Source: Streptomyces sp. col6 (GTDB lineage: Bacteria > Actinomycetota > Actinomycetes > Streptomycetales > Streptomycetaceae). Taken from it: 64,000 nucleotides of DNA. A model generated the notes under the pieces. The model did not search any database. It worked only from the letters and a program-made list of their open reading frames with translations, and was not told the origin of the DNA. A program made the position numbers and the translations under genes. Positions 51,357-59,881 of this stretch are shown piece after piece. Location: assembly GCF_008042035.1 (NCBI RefSeq), contig NZ_RDBL01000002.1, positions 621,277-685,276 on the forward strand. The letters are read 5' to 3'. Position 1 is the stretch's first letter; each line of letters opens with the position of its first letter.

Positions 51357-52250
51357 TCAGTCGCCCCGCGACCGCGTCGCGGCGACCGGGGACAGCGGCA
51401 GCGCCGCCGGAATGCGCTCCAGCACCCCGCCCGCGAACACGTCGTACAGCGGCAGCGTCTCCAGGTGCACATAGCCGATGTGGCAGTCGCACACGGCGAG
51501 CGGGCACGCCTTCGGCCCCAGCGCCCGGCGGTAGCTCCCGTCGTACAGATTGCCCAGCTCCGCCCGGACGAAGTGGCAGCGGCGCACCGTGCCCTCCCCG
51601 TCGACCGAGATCACCGACTCACCGGTCCGGCACGGCAGCCCCGCCGAACGGTGCGGATGGCGGCTGTACGGGAACAGCGGGTCGATCGCCGTCCACCGGT
51701 CGGCCTCCTCGTCCGTGTAGGTGTGCCCCTCGGCCGCGTTGACCCAGAGATAGACCTCCTCCGGGAGCGCCGCGCGCAGCCGTTGCGCCTCGTCGAGATG
51801 GGCGTCGAACCCCACGACACCCACGCTGTGCCGGACCCCGAGGTCCCGCAGCTCCGCGCACCGGCCGAGGAAACGCTCGTACGGCGTCTGCCCCGGGTGG
51901 TACGTGCACCACAGCGCGATCCGCTCGCGGGCCGCCTCCGGGGCCTCGGCCAGCCACCGCGTACGGCCGCTCAGGTTCGTCTGGATCGCGACCCGGCGCA
52001 CATGCCCGAGACCCGCCAGCTCCACGATCGCCCGGCGGTACCAGGACCGCACCAGCCCCTCGCCCCACGGTGTGAACAGCACCGAGATACGGTCACCGGT
52101 CTGCTCCGCCACCCACGCCGTGAACCGCTCCAGCGCCGCCCGGTCCGCCCGCAGCTGCTCCCGGCTGTCGCGCCGCTTGGCGAACGGGCAGTACGGGCAG
52201 TCGTAGTCGCACGAGGCGAGCGGGCCCCGGTAGAGAATCGTCAGGTCCAC
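51357..52250 (-). CDS. STM4011-family radical SAM protein
   Basis: The 297-aa protein has the radical SAM cluster C14-C18-C21 (CDYDCPYC) and a C-terminal Cys cluster (RRCHFV, then CPLAVCDCHIGY) that could bind an auxiliary iron-sulfur centre. It is the last gene of the six-gene STM4015-STM4011 locus, starting 7 bases after the STM4012 gene. The reaction is unknown. The auxiliary cysteines suggest a peptide or small-molecule modifying enzyme (inference). Confidence 0.85.
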   Translation of the reverse strand: MDLTILYRGPLASCDYDCPYCPFAKRRDSREQLRADRAALERFTAWVAEQTGDRISVLFTPWGEGLVRSWYRRAIVELAGLGHVRRVAIQTNLSGRTRWLAEAPEAARERIALWCTYHPGQTPYERFLGRCAELRDLGVRHSVGVVGFDAHLDEAQRLRAALPEEVYLWVNAAEGHTYTDEEADRWTAIDPLFPYSRHPHRSAGLPCRTGESVISVDGEGTVRRCHFVRAELGNLYDGSYRRALGPKACPLAVCDCHIGYVHLETLPLYDVFAGGVLERIPAALPLSPVAATRSRGD

Positions 52251-52257
52251 GGGTGAC

Positions 52258-53607
52258 TCACTTCAGCTCGTACGCGGCCATCGCGGCCCGCACGGCGGGG
52301 GAGAAGAGTTCGGGCCCCAGCGCGTCGGAGTACGCCAGCCCCTCGGACGACAGCCGCAGCAGCCCCGGCGCCCCCGCGTCGAGCCAGCCCCGGGCCTCGA
52401 ACCGGGCCAGCTCCTCGGGGAAGTCCTCGTACGGCGAGCTGCCGAACCGCGCGCGGTAGTCCTCCACCGGCATGCCCTCGGCCTGGAGCACCGACTGCAG
52501 GAGATGGCGGCGGCGCGCCTCGTCCCCGTCGGTGTACCGGCCCACCTCGGCGCGGGAGAAGTCCGTGGTGGCCGTGTAGGCGTCGATGATGCCCCGCACC
52601 TCGCCCATCCGCACCGCGTAGTCGAACGAGTAGTGCAGCCGCGAGGTGTACGAACGGGCGCCGCAGCCCAGGCCGATCATGCCGTCCGTCTGGCAGGCGT
52701 AGTCGTCGGGCCCGTCGGTGCGCGGGGCGTCGGTGCGGCGGAACATCCGCATCGACACCTGCTCGTAGCCGTGCGCCAGGAGGTGGTCGCGGCCGGCCCG
52801 GTACAGGCGCAGGCGCTGTTCGTCCCAGGCCGCGTCGGCCTCCCCGGGCGAGAGCTTGCCGAGCGCGGTCAGCGGGCGCACGTACAGCGGGTAGAGGTAC
52901 AGCTCCTCCGGCCGCCACCGCAGCGCCGCGTCCAGCGAGGTGCGCCAGGTCCGCTCGGTCTGGCCGGCTATGCCGTAGATGAGGTCGATGTTGAGGACCG
53001 GGATGGACGTCTCCCGGATGAGGTCCAGGGCGCGTTCCACGTCGGCGGCGTGCTGCGGGCGTACCGCCGCGCGGGCCTCGGCCTCCACGAAGCTCTGCAC
53101 CCCGATGCTGATCCTGGTGGTGCCCCGCTCGGCGAGCACGGCCAGCCGGTCGGCGGTCGCGGTGGACGGGGAGGTCTCCACGGACAGCGGCACTGACCGC
53201 AGATCGGCGCCCATGCGCTTCTCCGCGATGTCGCACAGGCGCTCCAGTTCGCCCGCCGTCAGGAACGTGGGCGTGCCCCCGCCGAACGCCGCCGCCGCGA
53301 ACCGCACCGGCTCGCCGTCGCCCAGCGCGTCCCGCACGGCGGACGCCTGCCGGTCCAGCGCGTCGAGATAGCGCGAGGTCAGCTCGTCGGGCGCGCCGAT
53401 GCGGGTGAAGAGGTTGCAGAAGCCGCAGCGGACCTCGCAGAACGGGATGTGCAGGTACAGGGAGAGCGCGTCCTTGCGTTCCCCCGCCCACAGCTCGCTC
53501 AACGTCGGCCGCCCGCCGGGCTGCCCGTCGAGCGGACGGTACGCCGTCTTGTGCGGATAGGCGTACACATAGCTCTCGTACGGGCGGACGGTCTGCGTAG
53601 CGGTCAT
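52258..53607 (-). CDS. STM4012-family radical SAM protein (HemN-like)
   Basis: The 449-aa protein has the HemN-like motif C57-C61-C64 (YLHIPFCEVRCGFCNLF), the GGGTPT segment and ETSPSTAT, with NIDLIYGIAGQT further on. It belongs to the coproporphyrinogen-oxidase-like radical SAM branch, but the gene context is not haem synthesis. The ATG overlaps the hydrolase gene by four bases. Its substrate is unknown. Confidence 0.87.
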   Translation of the reverse strand: MTATQTVRPYESYVYAYPHKTAYRPLDGQPGGRPTLSELWAGERKDALSLYLHIPFCEVRCGFCNLFTRIGAPDELTSRYLDALDRQASAVRDALGDGEPVRFAAAAFGGGTPTFLTAGELERLCDIAEKRMGADLRSVPLSVETSPSTATADRLAVLAERGTTRISIGVQSFVEAEARAAVRPQHAADVERALDLIRETSIPVLNIDLIYGIAGQTERTWRTSLDAALRWRPEELYLYPLYVRPLTALGKLSPGEADAAWDEQRLRLYRAGRDHLLAHGYEQVSMRMFRRTDAPRTDGPDDYACQTDGMIGLGCGARSYTSRLHYSFDYAVRMGEVRGIIDAYTATTDFSRAEVGRYTDGDEARRRHLLQSVLQAEGMPVEDYRARFGSSPYEDFPEELARFEARGWLDAGAPGLLRLSSEGLAYSDALGPELFSPAVRAAMAAYELK

Positions 53608-54455
53608 CGGACGACCCCCGGTTCCAGGAAGAAGTGGGCGTACGGAACGGTCCAGACGGATTCGTGGCCGAGACGGTGCCCGGTGTAGCCGTCGTCGCCG
53701 TAGGCCGTGCCGTGGTCGGAGCAGACGATGGCGAAGGTGGGGCGGCGGCTGCTCGCGGCGGCGAGGAGCCGGCCGATGTGGGCGTCCACGTACTCCAGGG
53801 CGGCGGCGTGCGTCTCGCGGCTGTCGCCGGCGTCGCGGGTCGCCCCGGGCCGGTGGAACCAGTTCGGCTGGTGGAGCGCGGAGACGTTGACGAAGAGGAA
53901 CAGCCGCTGCTCCGGCGGCAGCGCGGCGACCACCTCCTCGGCGCGGGTCACCTGCGCCTCGAACGAGGTGGGCGAGGCCACTCCGAACTCCGGCTCCCAG
54001 TGCGCCTCCTGGAACATCCCCGGAAGCACCGAGCCGAGCGGCCCCTGAAGGTTGAAGAAGCCGACGCCACCGATGCACACCGTGCGGTATCCCTCCTTCG
54101 CGAGCCCCGAGACCAGGTCCGGGGTGTCGAACACGAAGGTCCGCTCCGCCGTGGTCTCGCTGCCGGCGAAGCGCGCGGCGAACAGCCGGGGATGCGGGCC
54201 CGGCGCGGCCGGGGTGGGCAGGAACCCGGCGAAGATCGCCTGGTGCGAGGCGTAGGTGAAGCTGCCCGGGGCGTGCCGCTCCTCCCAGACGCCGCCCGGA
54301 AGATGGCGGGCCAGATGCGGGATGCGCCCGGCGGCGGCCAGCTCGGCCGCGACGTCGTACCGCAGCGTGTCCAGGGTGACGAGCAGCAGGTCGTGGCTGC
54401 CCACGACCTCGCTCATATCGGGGGCGGAGCAGTGCTCAGGGGGTGGTGCTGACAC
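53604..54455 (-). CDS. STM4013-family hydrolase (alkaline-phosphatase/sulfatase fold)
   Basis: The 283-aa protein shows a metal-binding start LLVTLDTLRYD, a possible nucleophile region APGSFTYASHQAIFAG, and the C-terminal metal ligands CSDHGTAYGDDGYTGHRLGH. This fits a phosphatase/sulfatase-superfamily hydrolase. The GTG at 54455 has AAGGA 7 bases upstream and overlaps the ATP-grasp gene by 20 bases. No signal peptide is seen. It may remove a phosphate or sulfate ester in a pathway shared with the adjacent radical SAM enzymes (inference). Confidence 0.82.
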   Translation of the reverse strand: MSAPPPEHCSAPDMSEVVGSHDLLLVTLDTLRYDVAAELAAAGRIPHLARHLPGGVWEERHAPGSFTYASHQAIFAGFLPTPAAPGPHPRLFAARFAGSETTAERTFVFDTPDLVSGLAKEGYRTVCIGGVGFFNLQGPLGSVLPGMFQEAHWEPEFGVASPTSFEAQVTRAEEVVAALPPEQRLFLFVNVSALHQPNWFHRPGATRDAGDSRETHAAALEYVDAHIGRLLAAASSRRPTFAIVCSDHGTAYGDDGYTGHRLGHESVWTVPYAHFFLEPGVVR

Positions 54456-55581
54456 GGTGGTTCCTTGTCCGGTCCAGTACGGCGGCGACCTGCGCCGCGT
54501 AGGTGTCCAGGCCCTCGGCGCCGCTGCCGGGCAGGCCGGTGAGGCGGGGCAGCAGATCTCCGAAGGCGTTGACCTCGCCGACGGCGAAGCGCCGCCGGCC
54601 GGTCAGGGGCAGCAGGTCGACGCCGACGCACAGCGTGTCCGGGAAGGCGGCGGCTGCCCGCTCGCAGACGGCCAGGGCCTCGCCCCAGCTGCCGCCCGCC
54701 GCCTCGATCGCCGCTTGCACCTCGGCGAGGTCGCCGCGCGCCCCGCCGAGGTGCAGATTGGTCATGGGTGACCTGCTGGTGCGGACCACCGCGTGTGTGG
54801 CCCGGCCGTCGACCACGACGACCCGCAGGTCGGCGGCGCGGCCGCCCTGGGTCGCCTTGGGCAGCCAGCGCTCTATGTGCAGCCCGTCCGGGGCCAGCGC
54901 GTCGACGATCGCCGCGACCTCGCGCTCCGTGGTGCAGCGGCGGACCCGCAGCGAGTTGTGGAGCCGGCCGGCCGGGTCCCGCTCGACGGACGTGGTCGCC
55001 TGTACCCGGCCCCCGCCGGCCGTTTCCACGGCGAGCACTCCGGAGGCCGACGAGCCGTGCGCCGGCTTCACGAAGACCCGGGGCATGCGGTGGGCGGTCA
55101 TCAGGGCGCGCACATCGTCCCAGCCCCGCACGGGCGCCCCGGCCGGGCCCGAGGTCGGCGAGGCGGGCACGGGCACCCCGGCGGCCTCCAGCGCCCCGTG
55201 GCACAGCCGCTTGTCGAACATCACCGCGATGTCGGCCGGGCCGTCCAGCAGCAGGGCGCCCGCGTCCGCCGCGGCCCGCGCCACCTCGCGTACGGCGGCG
55301 GTGAACCGCGCGTACCAGAGGGCCGAGCCCTCCACCCGCGTCGGCTCGTCGGCGCCCCGCAGCAGCCGGTCCACCTCCGCGTCCTCGCCCGGCGACTCGA
55401 TGCGCACGGTCTCCCCGGGCAGGAAACGTGCCCCGTTCCGCAGCACATCCAGCCAGGCGACCGTACGCGCCTCGGGCAGCCCGGCGGCGGCCACCGCGTC
55501 CTGGAAGAGGGAGACGCGGCGGCTGCCCGGGTTGCCGACGACCGCCAGGCGCGGCGGCCCGCTACTCGCTGACGGCGACAT
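54436..55581 (-). CDS. STM4014-family ATP-grasp protein
   Basis: The 381-aa protein has an N-terminal domain (LAVVGNPGSRRVSLFQDAV) and ATP-grasp elements: VFVKPAHGSSASGVLAVET (the ATP-binding Lys), IERWLPKA, DLRVVVVDG, and the metal-binding VGVDLLPL and GEVNAFGDLLP. ATP-grasp ligases join a carboxylate to an amine, for example in peptide bond formation. Its ATG at 55581 lies 20 bases inside the LRR gene. It is the best indication that this locus makes an amide-linked product (inference). Confidence 0.83.
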   Translation of the reverse strand: MSPSASSGPPRLAVVGNPGSRRVSLFQDAVAAAGLPEARTVAWLDVLRNGARFLPGETVRIESPGEDAEVDRLLRGADEPTRVEGSALWYARFTAAVREVARAAADAGALLLDGPADIAVMFDKRLCHGALEAAGVPVPASPTSGPAGAPVRGWDDVRALMTAHRMPRVFVKPAHGSSASGVLAVETAGGGRVQATTSVERDPAGRLHNSLRVRRCTTEREVAAIVDALAPDGLHIERWLPKATQGGRAADLRVVVVDGRATHAVVRTSRSPMTNLHLGGARGDLAEVQAAIEAAGGSWGEALAVCERAAAAFPDTLCVGVDLLPLTGRRRFAVGEVNAFGDLLPRLTGLPGSGAEGLDTYAAQVAAVLDRTRNHRVSTTP

Positions 55582-56536
55582 AGCGGGGGTCGTCCTCGTC
55601 CTCGGGGTCCCAGTCGTCCGCCTCTTCGAGGTCGACGTGGACGTCGTGGCGCTCGGACAGCTCCTTGAAGCGCTCCACGACCGGGTCGGTGAGGTAGTGG
55701 TGGTGCAGGTCGAGGCCGCCCAGATGGGTGAGCGGCTGACCGTCGAGCAGGGCGAGGGCGCCCGTGTCGCTGAGGGTGCCCATCGAGAGCGCCAGGTACT
55801 CCAGCTGCGCGACGACGGGAGCCGAGGCGACCGCCGCGGCGATCTCGTCCTGGATTTCGCTGTTCTGCAGCCCGAGATGACGCAGCCGGGGGAAGCCGCC
55901 CCCGGACAGCAGCGGGGCCATGTCCGCCACGGTAGCGTCCCCCGAATACCACTGGGAGCCGAACCACAGCTCCAGCCGCTCCAGCGCGGGCAGTTCGCAG
56001 GAGCCGACCGCGCGCACGACATGACCGGGCAGGCCGCCGGACTCGAAGCGCAGGGACTTCAACGCCTCGTGCCGCACCGGGTGCAGCTCCAGCGTCTCCT
56101 CGTTCAGCCCGCTGCCACCGCCCCGTACCACCAGCTCCTCCAGGCGGGGGAACGCCTGGAGCACCGGCGTGATGTCGCACATCTGCAGCCATGACACCTC
56201 GCACTCCTCGCCCACCACATCGGCGAGGAACAGGGCACGCAATGCCGGGAAGCGGTCCCCGTCCGAGGCGATCAGCTCCACCACGGGAGCCAGCGAACTG
56301 TATTCGTTCTGCCACCAGGGGCCGATGACCAGGGCGCGGACCTGCGCCGGGTCGACCGTGTCCAGGAAGTGCTGCCAGACCTCGGCGAAATCCGGACCCT
56401 CCCAGGTGCATTCCAGCCGCCACGCGATGGAGTCCGCCGTGGGCAGTGTCTCCGGCAGCGGGCTGTCGTCTCCCGGTTCCGGCAGGGTGAACACCGGCAG
56501 GTCGTGGAAGGAACAGGGGTGATCGATGCGGCTCAT
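55562..56536 (-). CDS. STM4015-family leucine-rich-repeat protein, copy A
   Basis: The 324-aa protein consists of leucine-rich units such as LPALERLELWFG, FPRLRHLGLQNSEIQDEIA and LTHLGGLDLHHHYLTDPVV. It has an acidic C-terminus (EEADDWDPEDEDDPRYVAVSE) and no signal peptide. The ATG at 56536 follows GGAG/GAGG sequences. It is clearly paralogous to the next gene (56544-57491), with conserved repeat order. LRR proteins bind other proteins, so a scaffold role in the locus is plausible. Confidence 0.82.
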   Translation of the reverse strand: MSRIDHPCSFHDLPVFTLPEPGDDSPLPETLPTADSIAWRLECTWEGPDFAEVWQHFLDTVDPAQVRALVIGPWWQNEYSSLAPVVELIASDGDRFPALRALFLADVVGEECEVSWLQMCDITPVLQAFPRLEELVVRGGGSGLNEETLELHPVRHEALKSLRFESGGLPGHVVRAVGSCELPALERLELWFGSQWYSGDATVADMAPLLSGGGFPRLRHLGLQNSEIQDEIAAAVASAPVVAQLEYLALSMGTLSDTGALALLDGQPLTHLGGLDLHHHYLTDPVVERFKELSERHDVHVDLEEADDWDPEDEDDPRYVAVSE

Positions 56537-56543
56537 CGTGTCC

Positions 56544-57491
56544 TCACTCCGAGACCGTGACGTACCGGCCCGCGGGGCCCCGGTTGTCCCACGGCTCACA
56601 GCGCTCCGAGAGATCCACCCGCACCCCGTGCGGCGCCAGCGCCTCGGTGACGCGGCGCTCCATCGGCTCGGTGAGGAAGTGGTGGTGCAGGTCGAGCACG
56701 TCGAGATGGGTCAGCGGCTGCCCCTCCAGGAGGGCGGCGGCCCCTTCGTCGCCGAGCGTGCCGCAGGACAGGTCCAGGGTGCGCAGCCGGGCCACCAGCG
56801 GGGCCGGGGCGAGAGCCGCCGCGATCTCGTTCTGGATCTCGCTGTTGCGCAGGCCGAGGTGGTGCAGGGCGGGGAAGCGCGTACCGGACAGCAGCGGCGC
56901 CAGGTCCGCCACACCGGCGTCACCGCCGTACGCCGAGACGCCGAGCCACAGGTCCAGCCGCTCCAGCGCGGGCAGTTCGCTGTCCAGGACGCCTCGCACG
57001 ACCTCGCGCGGCAGCCCGCCCGTCTCGATGGTCAGCGCCCGCAGCCGCTCGTGCTTCGTGGGCGGGAAGACCAGCTCGGAGCCGCCGCGCACCCCCAGCT
57101 CCACCAGCGCGGGGAACGCGCCGAGCAGCGCCGTGACATCGCTCTGCTCGATCCAGGAGATCTCCGCCTCCTCCATCGTCAGATCCCCGACGAACACGGC
57201 CTCCAGCGACGTCAGCCGGTTGGCCGCGGCGATGACGAGACCGATCGGGTACGAGGACTTCTCTTCGTACGACTCGCCCCACTGGCCGATGATCAGGGCG
57301 CGGACACCCGACGGATCGACCTCGTCCAGGAAGGCGTTGAACTCCTCCTCCCAGGTGCCCTCGTCCTCGTAGGCGTCGATCGAGACCCGCCAGGCGGCGG
57401 CGTCGGCGGCCGGCCGGGGGCCGCCGTCCGTCCCGGACTGGAAATCGACGGCCGGAAGGCCGAGCAACTCGTGCAGGTGATCCACGGACAT
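56544..57491 (-). CDS. STM4015-family leucine-rich-repeat protein, copy B
   Basis: The 315-aa protein repeats the layout of copy A: LPALERLDLWLG, FPALHHLGLRNSEIQNEIAAAL, QPLTHLDVLDLHHHFLTEPM and the end GRYVTVSE. It is the first gene of the six-gene operon and ends 7 bases before copy A. The ATG at 57491 follows AGGAG. The two copies differ throughout, so the duplication is old. Confidence 0.82.
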   Translation of the reverse strand: MSVDHLHELLGLPAVDFQSGTDGGPRPAADAAAWRVSIDAYEDEGTWEEEFNAFLDEVDPSGVRALIIGQWGESYEEKSSYPIGLVIAAANRLTSLEAVFVGDLTMEEAEISWIEQSDVTALLGAFPALVELGVRGGSELVFPPTKHERLRALTIETGGLPREVVRGVLDSELPALERLDLWLGVSAYGGDAGVADLAPLLSGTRFPALHHLGLRNSEIQNEIAAALAPAPLVARLRTLDLSCGTLGDEGAAALLEGQPLTHLDVLDLHHHFLTEPMERRVTEALAPHGVRVDLSERCEPWDNRGPAGRYVTVSE

Positions 57492-57667
57492 GGCCCTGAG
57501 CTCCTGGTGACGGCGACGGATTGATGTCCGCAAGGTCTATCAAGGCCCACTGACAACGCCGTGACCGGCCCCTGCCCCGGACGGCTCGGCGGCCGATTGT
57601 CAGACCCCCGCCGTAGCGTTTTCGATGTGGCCGGCACAGCGGGTGCCGTCATGGAGGGGAGAGGTCT

Positions 57668-57994
57668 GTGTACCGGCAGGGCGATGTACTGATCGTGCCA
57701 CTGGAGGAGTCGGCGGTGCCCGTGCAGCACCTGGAGGCGGCGGGCGAACTGCGCGACGCGCGGGGCCGGCTGGTGCTCGCGCTCGGCGAGGTGACGGGAC
57801 ACGCGCACGCCGTGCCGGGGCCCGGCCGGCTGATCCGGGAGAGCGGGGTGTTCGGCCCGATGCTGCTCCACCTCCCCGAGGGCGGGCGCGTGGTGCACGA
57901 GGAGCACGCGACGATCCCGCTGCCCCAGGGCTGGTTCCGCGTGGTGCGCCAGCGGGAGTACGCGCCGGGGGCGGTCCGCATCGTCGCGGACTGA
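57668..57994 (+). CDS. Small conserved hypothetical protein (GDVLIVPL family)
   Basis: The 108-aa protein starts YRQGDVLIVPLEESAVPV and has the motif LALGEVTGHAHAVPG, with His residues that could bind a metal, and HEEHATIPLPQGWFRVVRQREY near the end. It looks like a small beta-rich, cupin-like domain. I recall similar proteins in phages and bacteria, often beside a DUF6745 protein, which follows here. GAGAGG precedes the GTG. It is divergent from the STM4015 operon. Function is unknown. Confidence 0.75.
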   Translation: MYRQGDVLIVPLEESAVPVQHLEAAGELRDARGRLVLALGEVTGHAHAVPGPGRLIRESGVFGPMLLHLPEGGRVVHEEHATIPLPQGWFRVVRQREYAPGAVRIVAD

Positions 57995-58096
57995 GGGCCG
58001 GTCCGGCCTCGAAGGCCGGGCGCGGCGGGCAGTACCGCAGGACCGATGACTGCGGGACCGGAGAATTCAGAGCGGAACAGGGGACGGGGACAACCG

Positions 58097-59101
58097 ATGC
58101 AGTACGTGGACTCTTGGCGGGCCGTGGCGGCGGCGACGGGCGCGGCGGACCGGGCGGCGGCCGAGGACGGGGTGCGGCTCGCCTATCGGAGCGCGGGGCT
58201 CGCCGAGCCGGAGGAGTTCGTCTGGGCCGGCTCGCCCAGGCAGGCCGTGGAGGCCGTCGCGAAGCTGGAGGACGCGGGGCGCTCCGTCCGCGACGAGGTA
58301 CGCACCCGCCCCTGGGCGGAGGAACGGCGCCGGGTGTACGACGCGTTGGGCCCGGCCGGCTGGTCGGCCCTCTGGTCGGCCACCGGCGCCCAGCTCTGGG
58401 AGACCACGGCCGGCCTTGCCGAGCGGATACGGGCGGGCGTGGTCGCCGACCTCGCGGGGGAGGACGCCGGCGCGGAGTCCAGGGTGCGCCTCGCCCTGCT
58501 CGACGCGGTCCTCGGCCAGCACGACGCCGCGTGGCTCGCCGCGTTCGACGGCCGGGGCGACCGGCTCGACGGACTGGCGGCGGTGGCGCGCAACGCGGGC
58601 TGGTGGTGGCCCTACGAACGGGTCGCGGTGATCTGCGAGCGCCCCCAGGCCCTGCACCGCGACGAGGCGGGCCGCCTGGACCGGGGCGACGGACCGGCGC
58701 TCTCGTACCCGGACGGCTTCGCGTTGTACGCCTGGCGCGGCATGCCCGTGCCCCGGGAGTTCCTGGACGAGCTGGCCGCGCTGACCCCGGAACGCATCCG
58801 CTCCGAGGAGAACGCGGAGCTGCGCCGCGTGATGCTGGAGTACTACGGCTACGACCGCTACCTCACCGAGTCGGGCGCCGAACCGGTCCACCGCGACGAG
58901 ACGGGCATCCTCTGGCGGATCGCCCTCGCCGGGGACGAGGACGTCGTCATGGTCGAGGTGGTCAACTCGACGCCGGAACCGGACGGCACCCACCGCACGT
59001 ACTGGCTGCGGGTCCCGCCCACGACCAGGACGGCCAGGGAGGGTGTCGCCTGGACCTTCGGTCTCCACAGCGACGTCTACGCACCGCTCCAGCAGACCTG
59101 A
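58097..59101 (+). CDS. DUF6745-domain protein
   Basis: The 334-aa protein contains the DUF6745 core: LHRDEAGRLDRGDGPALSYP, FALYAWRGMPVPREF, NAELRRVMLEYYGYDRYL, VHRDETGILWRI, and EVVNSTPEPDGTHRTYWLRV then TAREGVAWTFGL. No enzyme motif is recognised. A start at 58046 would add 17 residues; the chosen ATG has GGACGGGG upstream. It lies 102 bases after the small conserved gene and probably forms a pair with it. A polypurine tract (59103-59155) follows the stop. Confidence 0.8.
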   Translation: MQYVDSWRAVAAATGAADRAAAEDGVRLAYRSAGLAEPEEFVWAGSPRQAVEAVAKLEDAGRSVRDEVRTRPWAEERRRVYDALGPAGWSALWSATGAQLWETTAGLAERIRAGVVADLAGEDAGAESRVRLALLDAVLGQHDAAWLAAFDGRGDRLDGLAAVARNAGWWWPYERVAVICERPQALHRDEAGRLDRGDGPALSYPDGFALYAWRGMPVPREFLDELAALTPERIRSEENAELRRVMLEYYGYDRYLTESGAEPVHRDETGILWRIALAGDEDVVMVEVVNSTPEPDGTHRTYWLRVPPTTRTAREGVAWTFGLHSDVYAPLQQT

Positions 59102-59159
59102 CCGGGGGAGAGGGCCGAACGGAAGGAGGGAGCGGGGAGAGGGGGAGGGGGGAGCGCCG

Positions 59160-59771
59160 TCAGGCCGTCAGGGTCTCGTGGTCGATGCCCAGTTCGCGGG
59201 CGAGCGCCTGCTCGGTCCACTCCAGCATGGTGGCCCGGGACAGCGGGCCGTTGTACGAGGTCATCTGCACGGCCAGCCCGTCCAGCAGGGCGGTCAGCCG
59301 CCAGGCCACGGACATCGGGTCGTCGCAGTGGAACTCACCCGCCGCCGCGCCCTCCTCGATGACCTCGGCCAGCTCGGCCTTCCACTGCTGGTCGAGATCG
59401 CCGGCCACATTGCGCAGCGCCGGGTCGCGGAGGGAGGCCGCCCAGCCCTCGATCCACAGCCGCCAGCCCTTGGCCTGGCCGGTCGGCGCGTACCAGCGGA
59501 CGGCCGCGCGCAGCCTGCGTACGGCCGTGGTGCGGCGGCCCAACAGCTTGCGGAGATGGGCGAGATCGATCTCGGCGGCGTGCGCGAAGGCGGCCGCGAC
59601 GAGCTTCTCCTTGGTGGAGAAGTGATAGAGCACGAGCGCGTTGCTCACGCCGAGCACGGATGCCACATCGGCGATCCGTACGGCGGCGACACCGCGTACC
59701 TCGATCTGTTCGACGGCGGCGCGCAGCAACTCCTCGCGCCGCTCCGCCACACCCAACCGCACTCTTGCCAC
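59160..59771 (-). CDS. TetR-family regulator (BetI-like)
   Basis: The 203-aa protein has the HTH region VRIADVASVLGVSNALVLYHFSTKEKLV at residues 30-57 (family signature) and a C-terminal domain of the BetI/TetR_C_6 type (LLDGLAVQMTSYNG). AGGGTGA precedes the GTG. It lies downstream of, and on the same strand as, a Glu/Leu/Phe/Val dehydrogenase, 110 bases apart. A TetR-type dyad at 61169-61188 upstream of the dehydrogenase is its likely target. Confidence 0.88.
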   Translation of the reverse strand: MARVRLGVAERREELLRAAVEQIEVRGVAAVRIADVASVLGVSNALVLYHFSTKEKLVAAAFAHAAEIDLAHLRKLLGRRTTAVRRLRAAVRWYAPTGQAKGWRLWIEGWAASLRDPALRNVAGDLDQQWKAELAEVIEEGAAAGEFHCDDPMSVAWRLTALLDGLAVQMTSYNGPLSRATMLEWTEQALARELGIDHETLTA

Positions 59772-59881
59772 GCCGTCACCCTAACCAATGCGCACCCGGC
59801 GGCGGTCGGGCGGACCGGCTGCGGACAGGCGATACCGGTCAGCGGTACGGGCCGAGGCGTCCGGCCGTCACCGGCAGCCGG

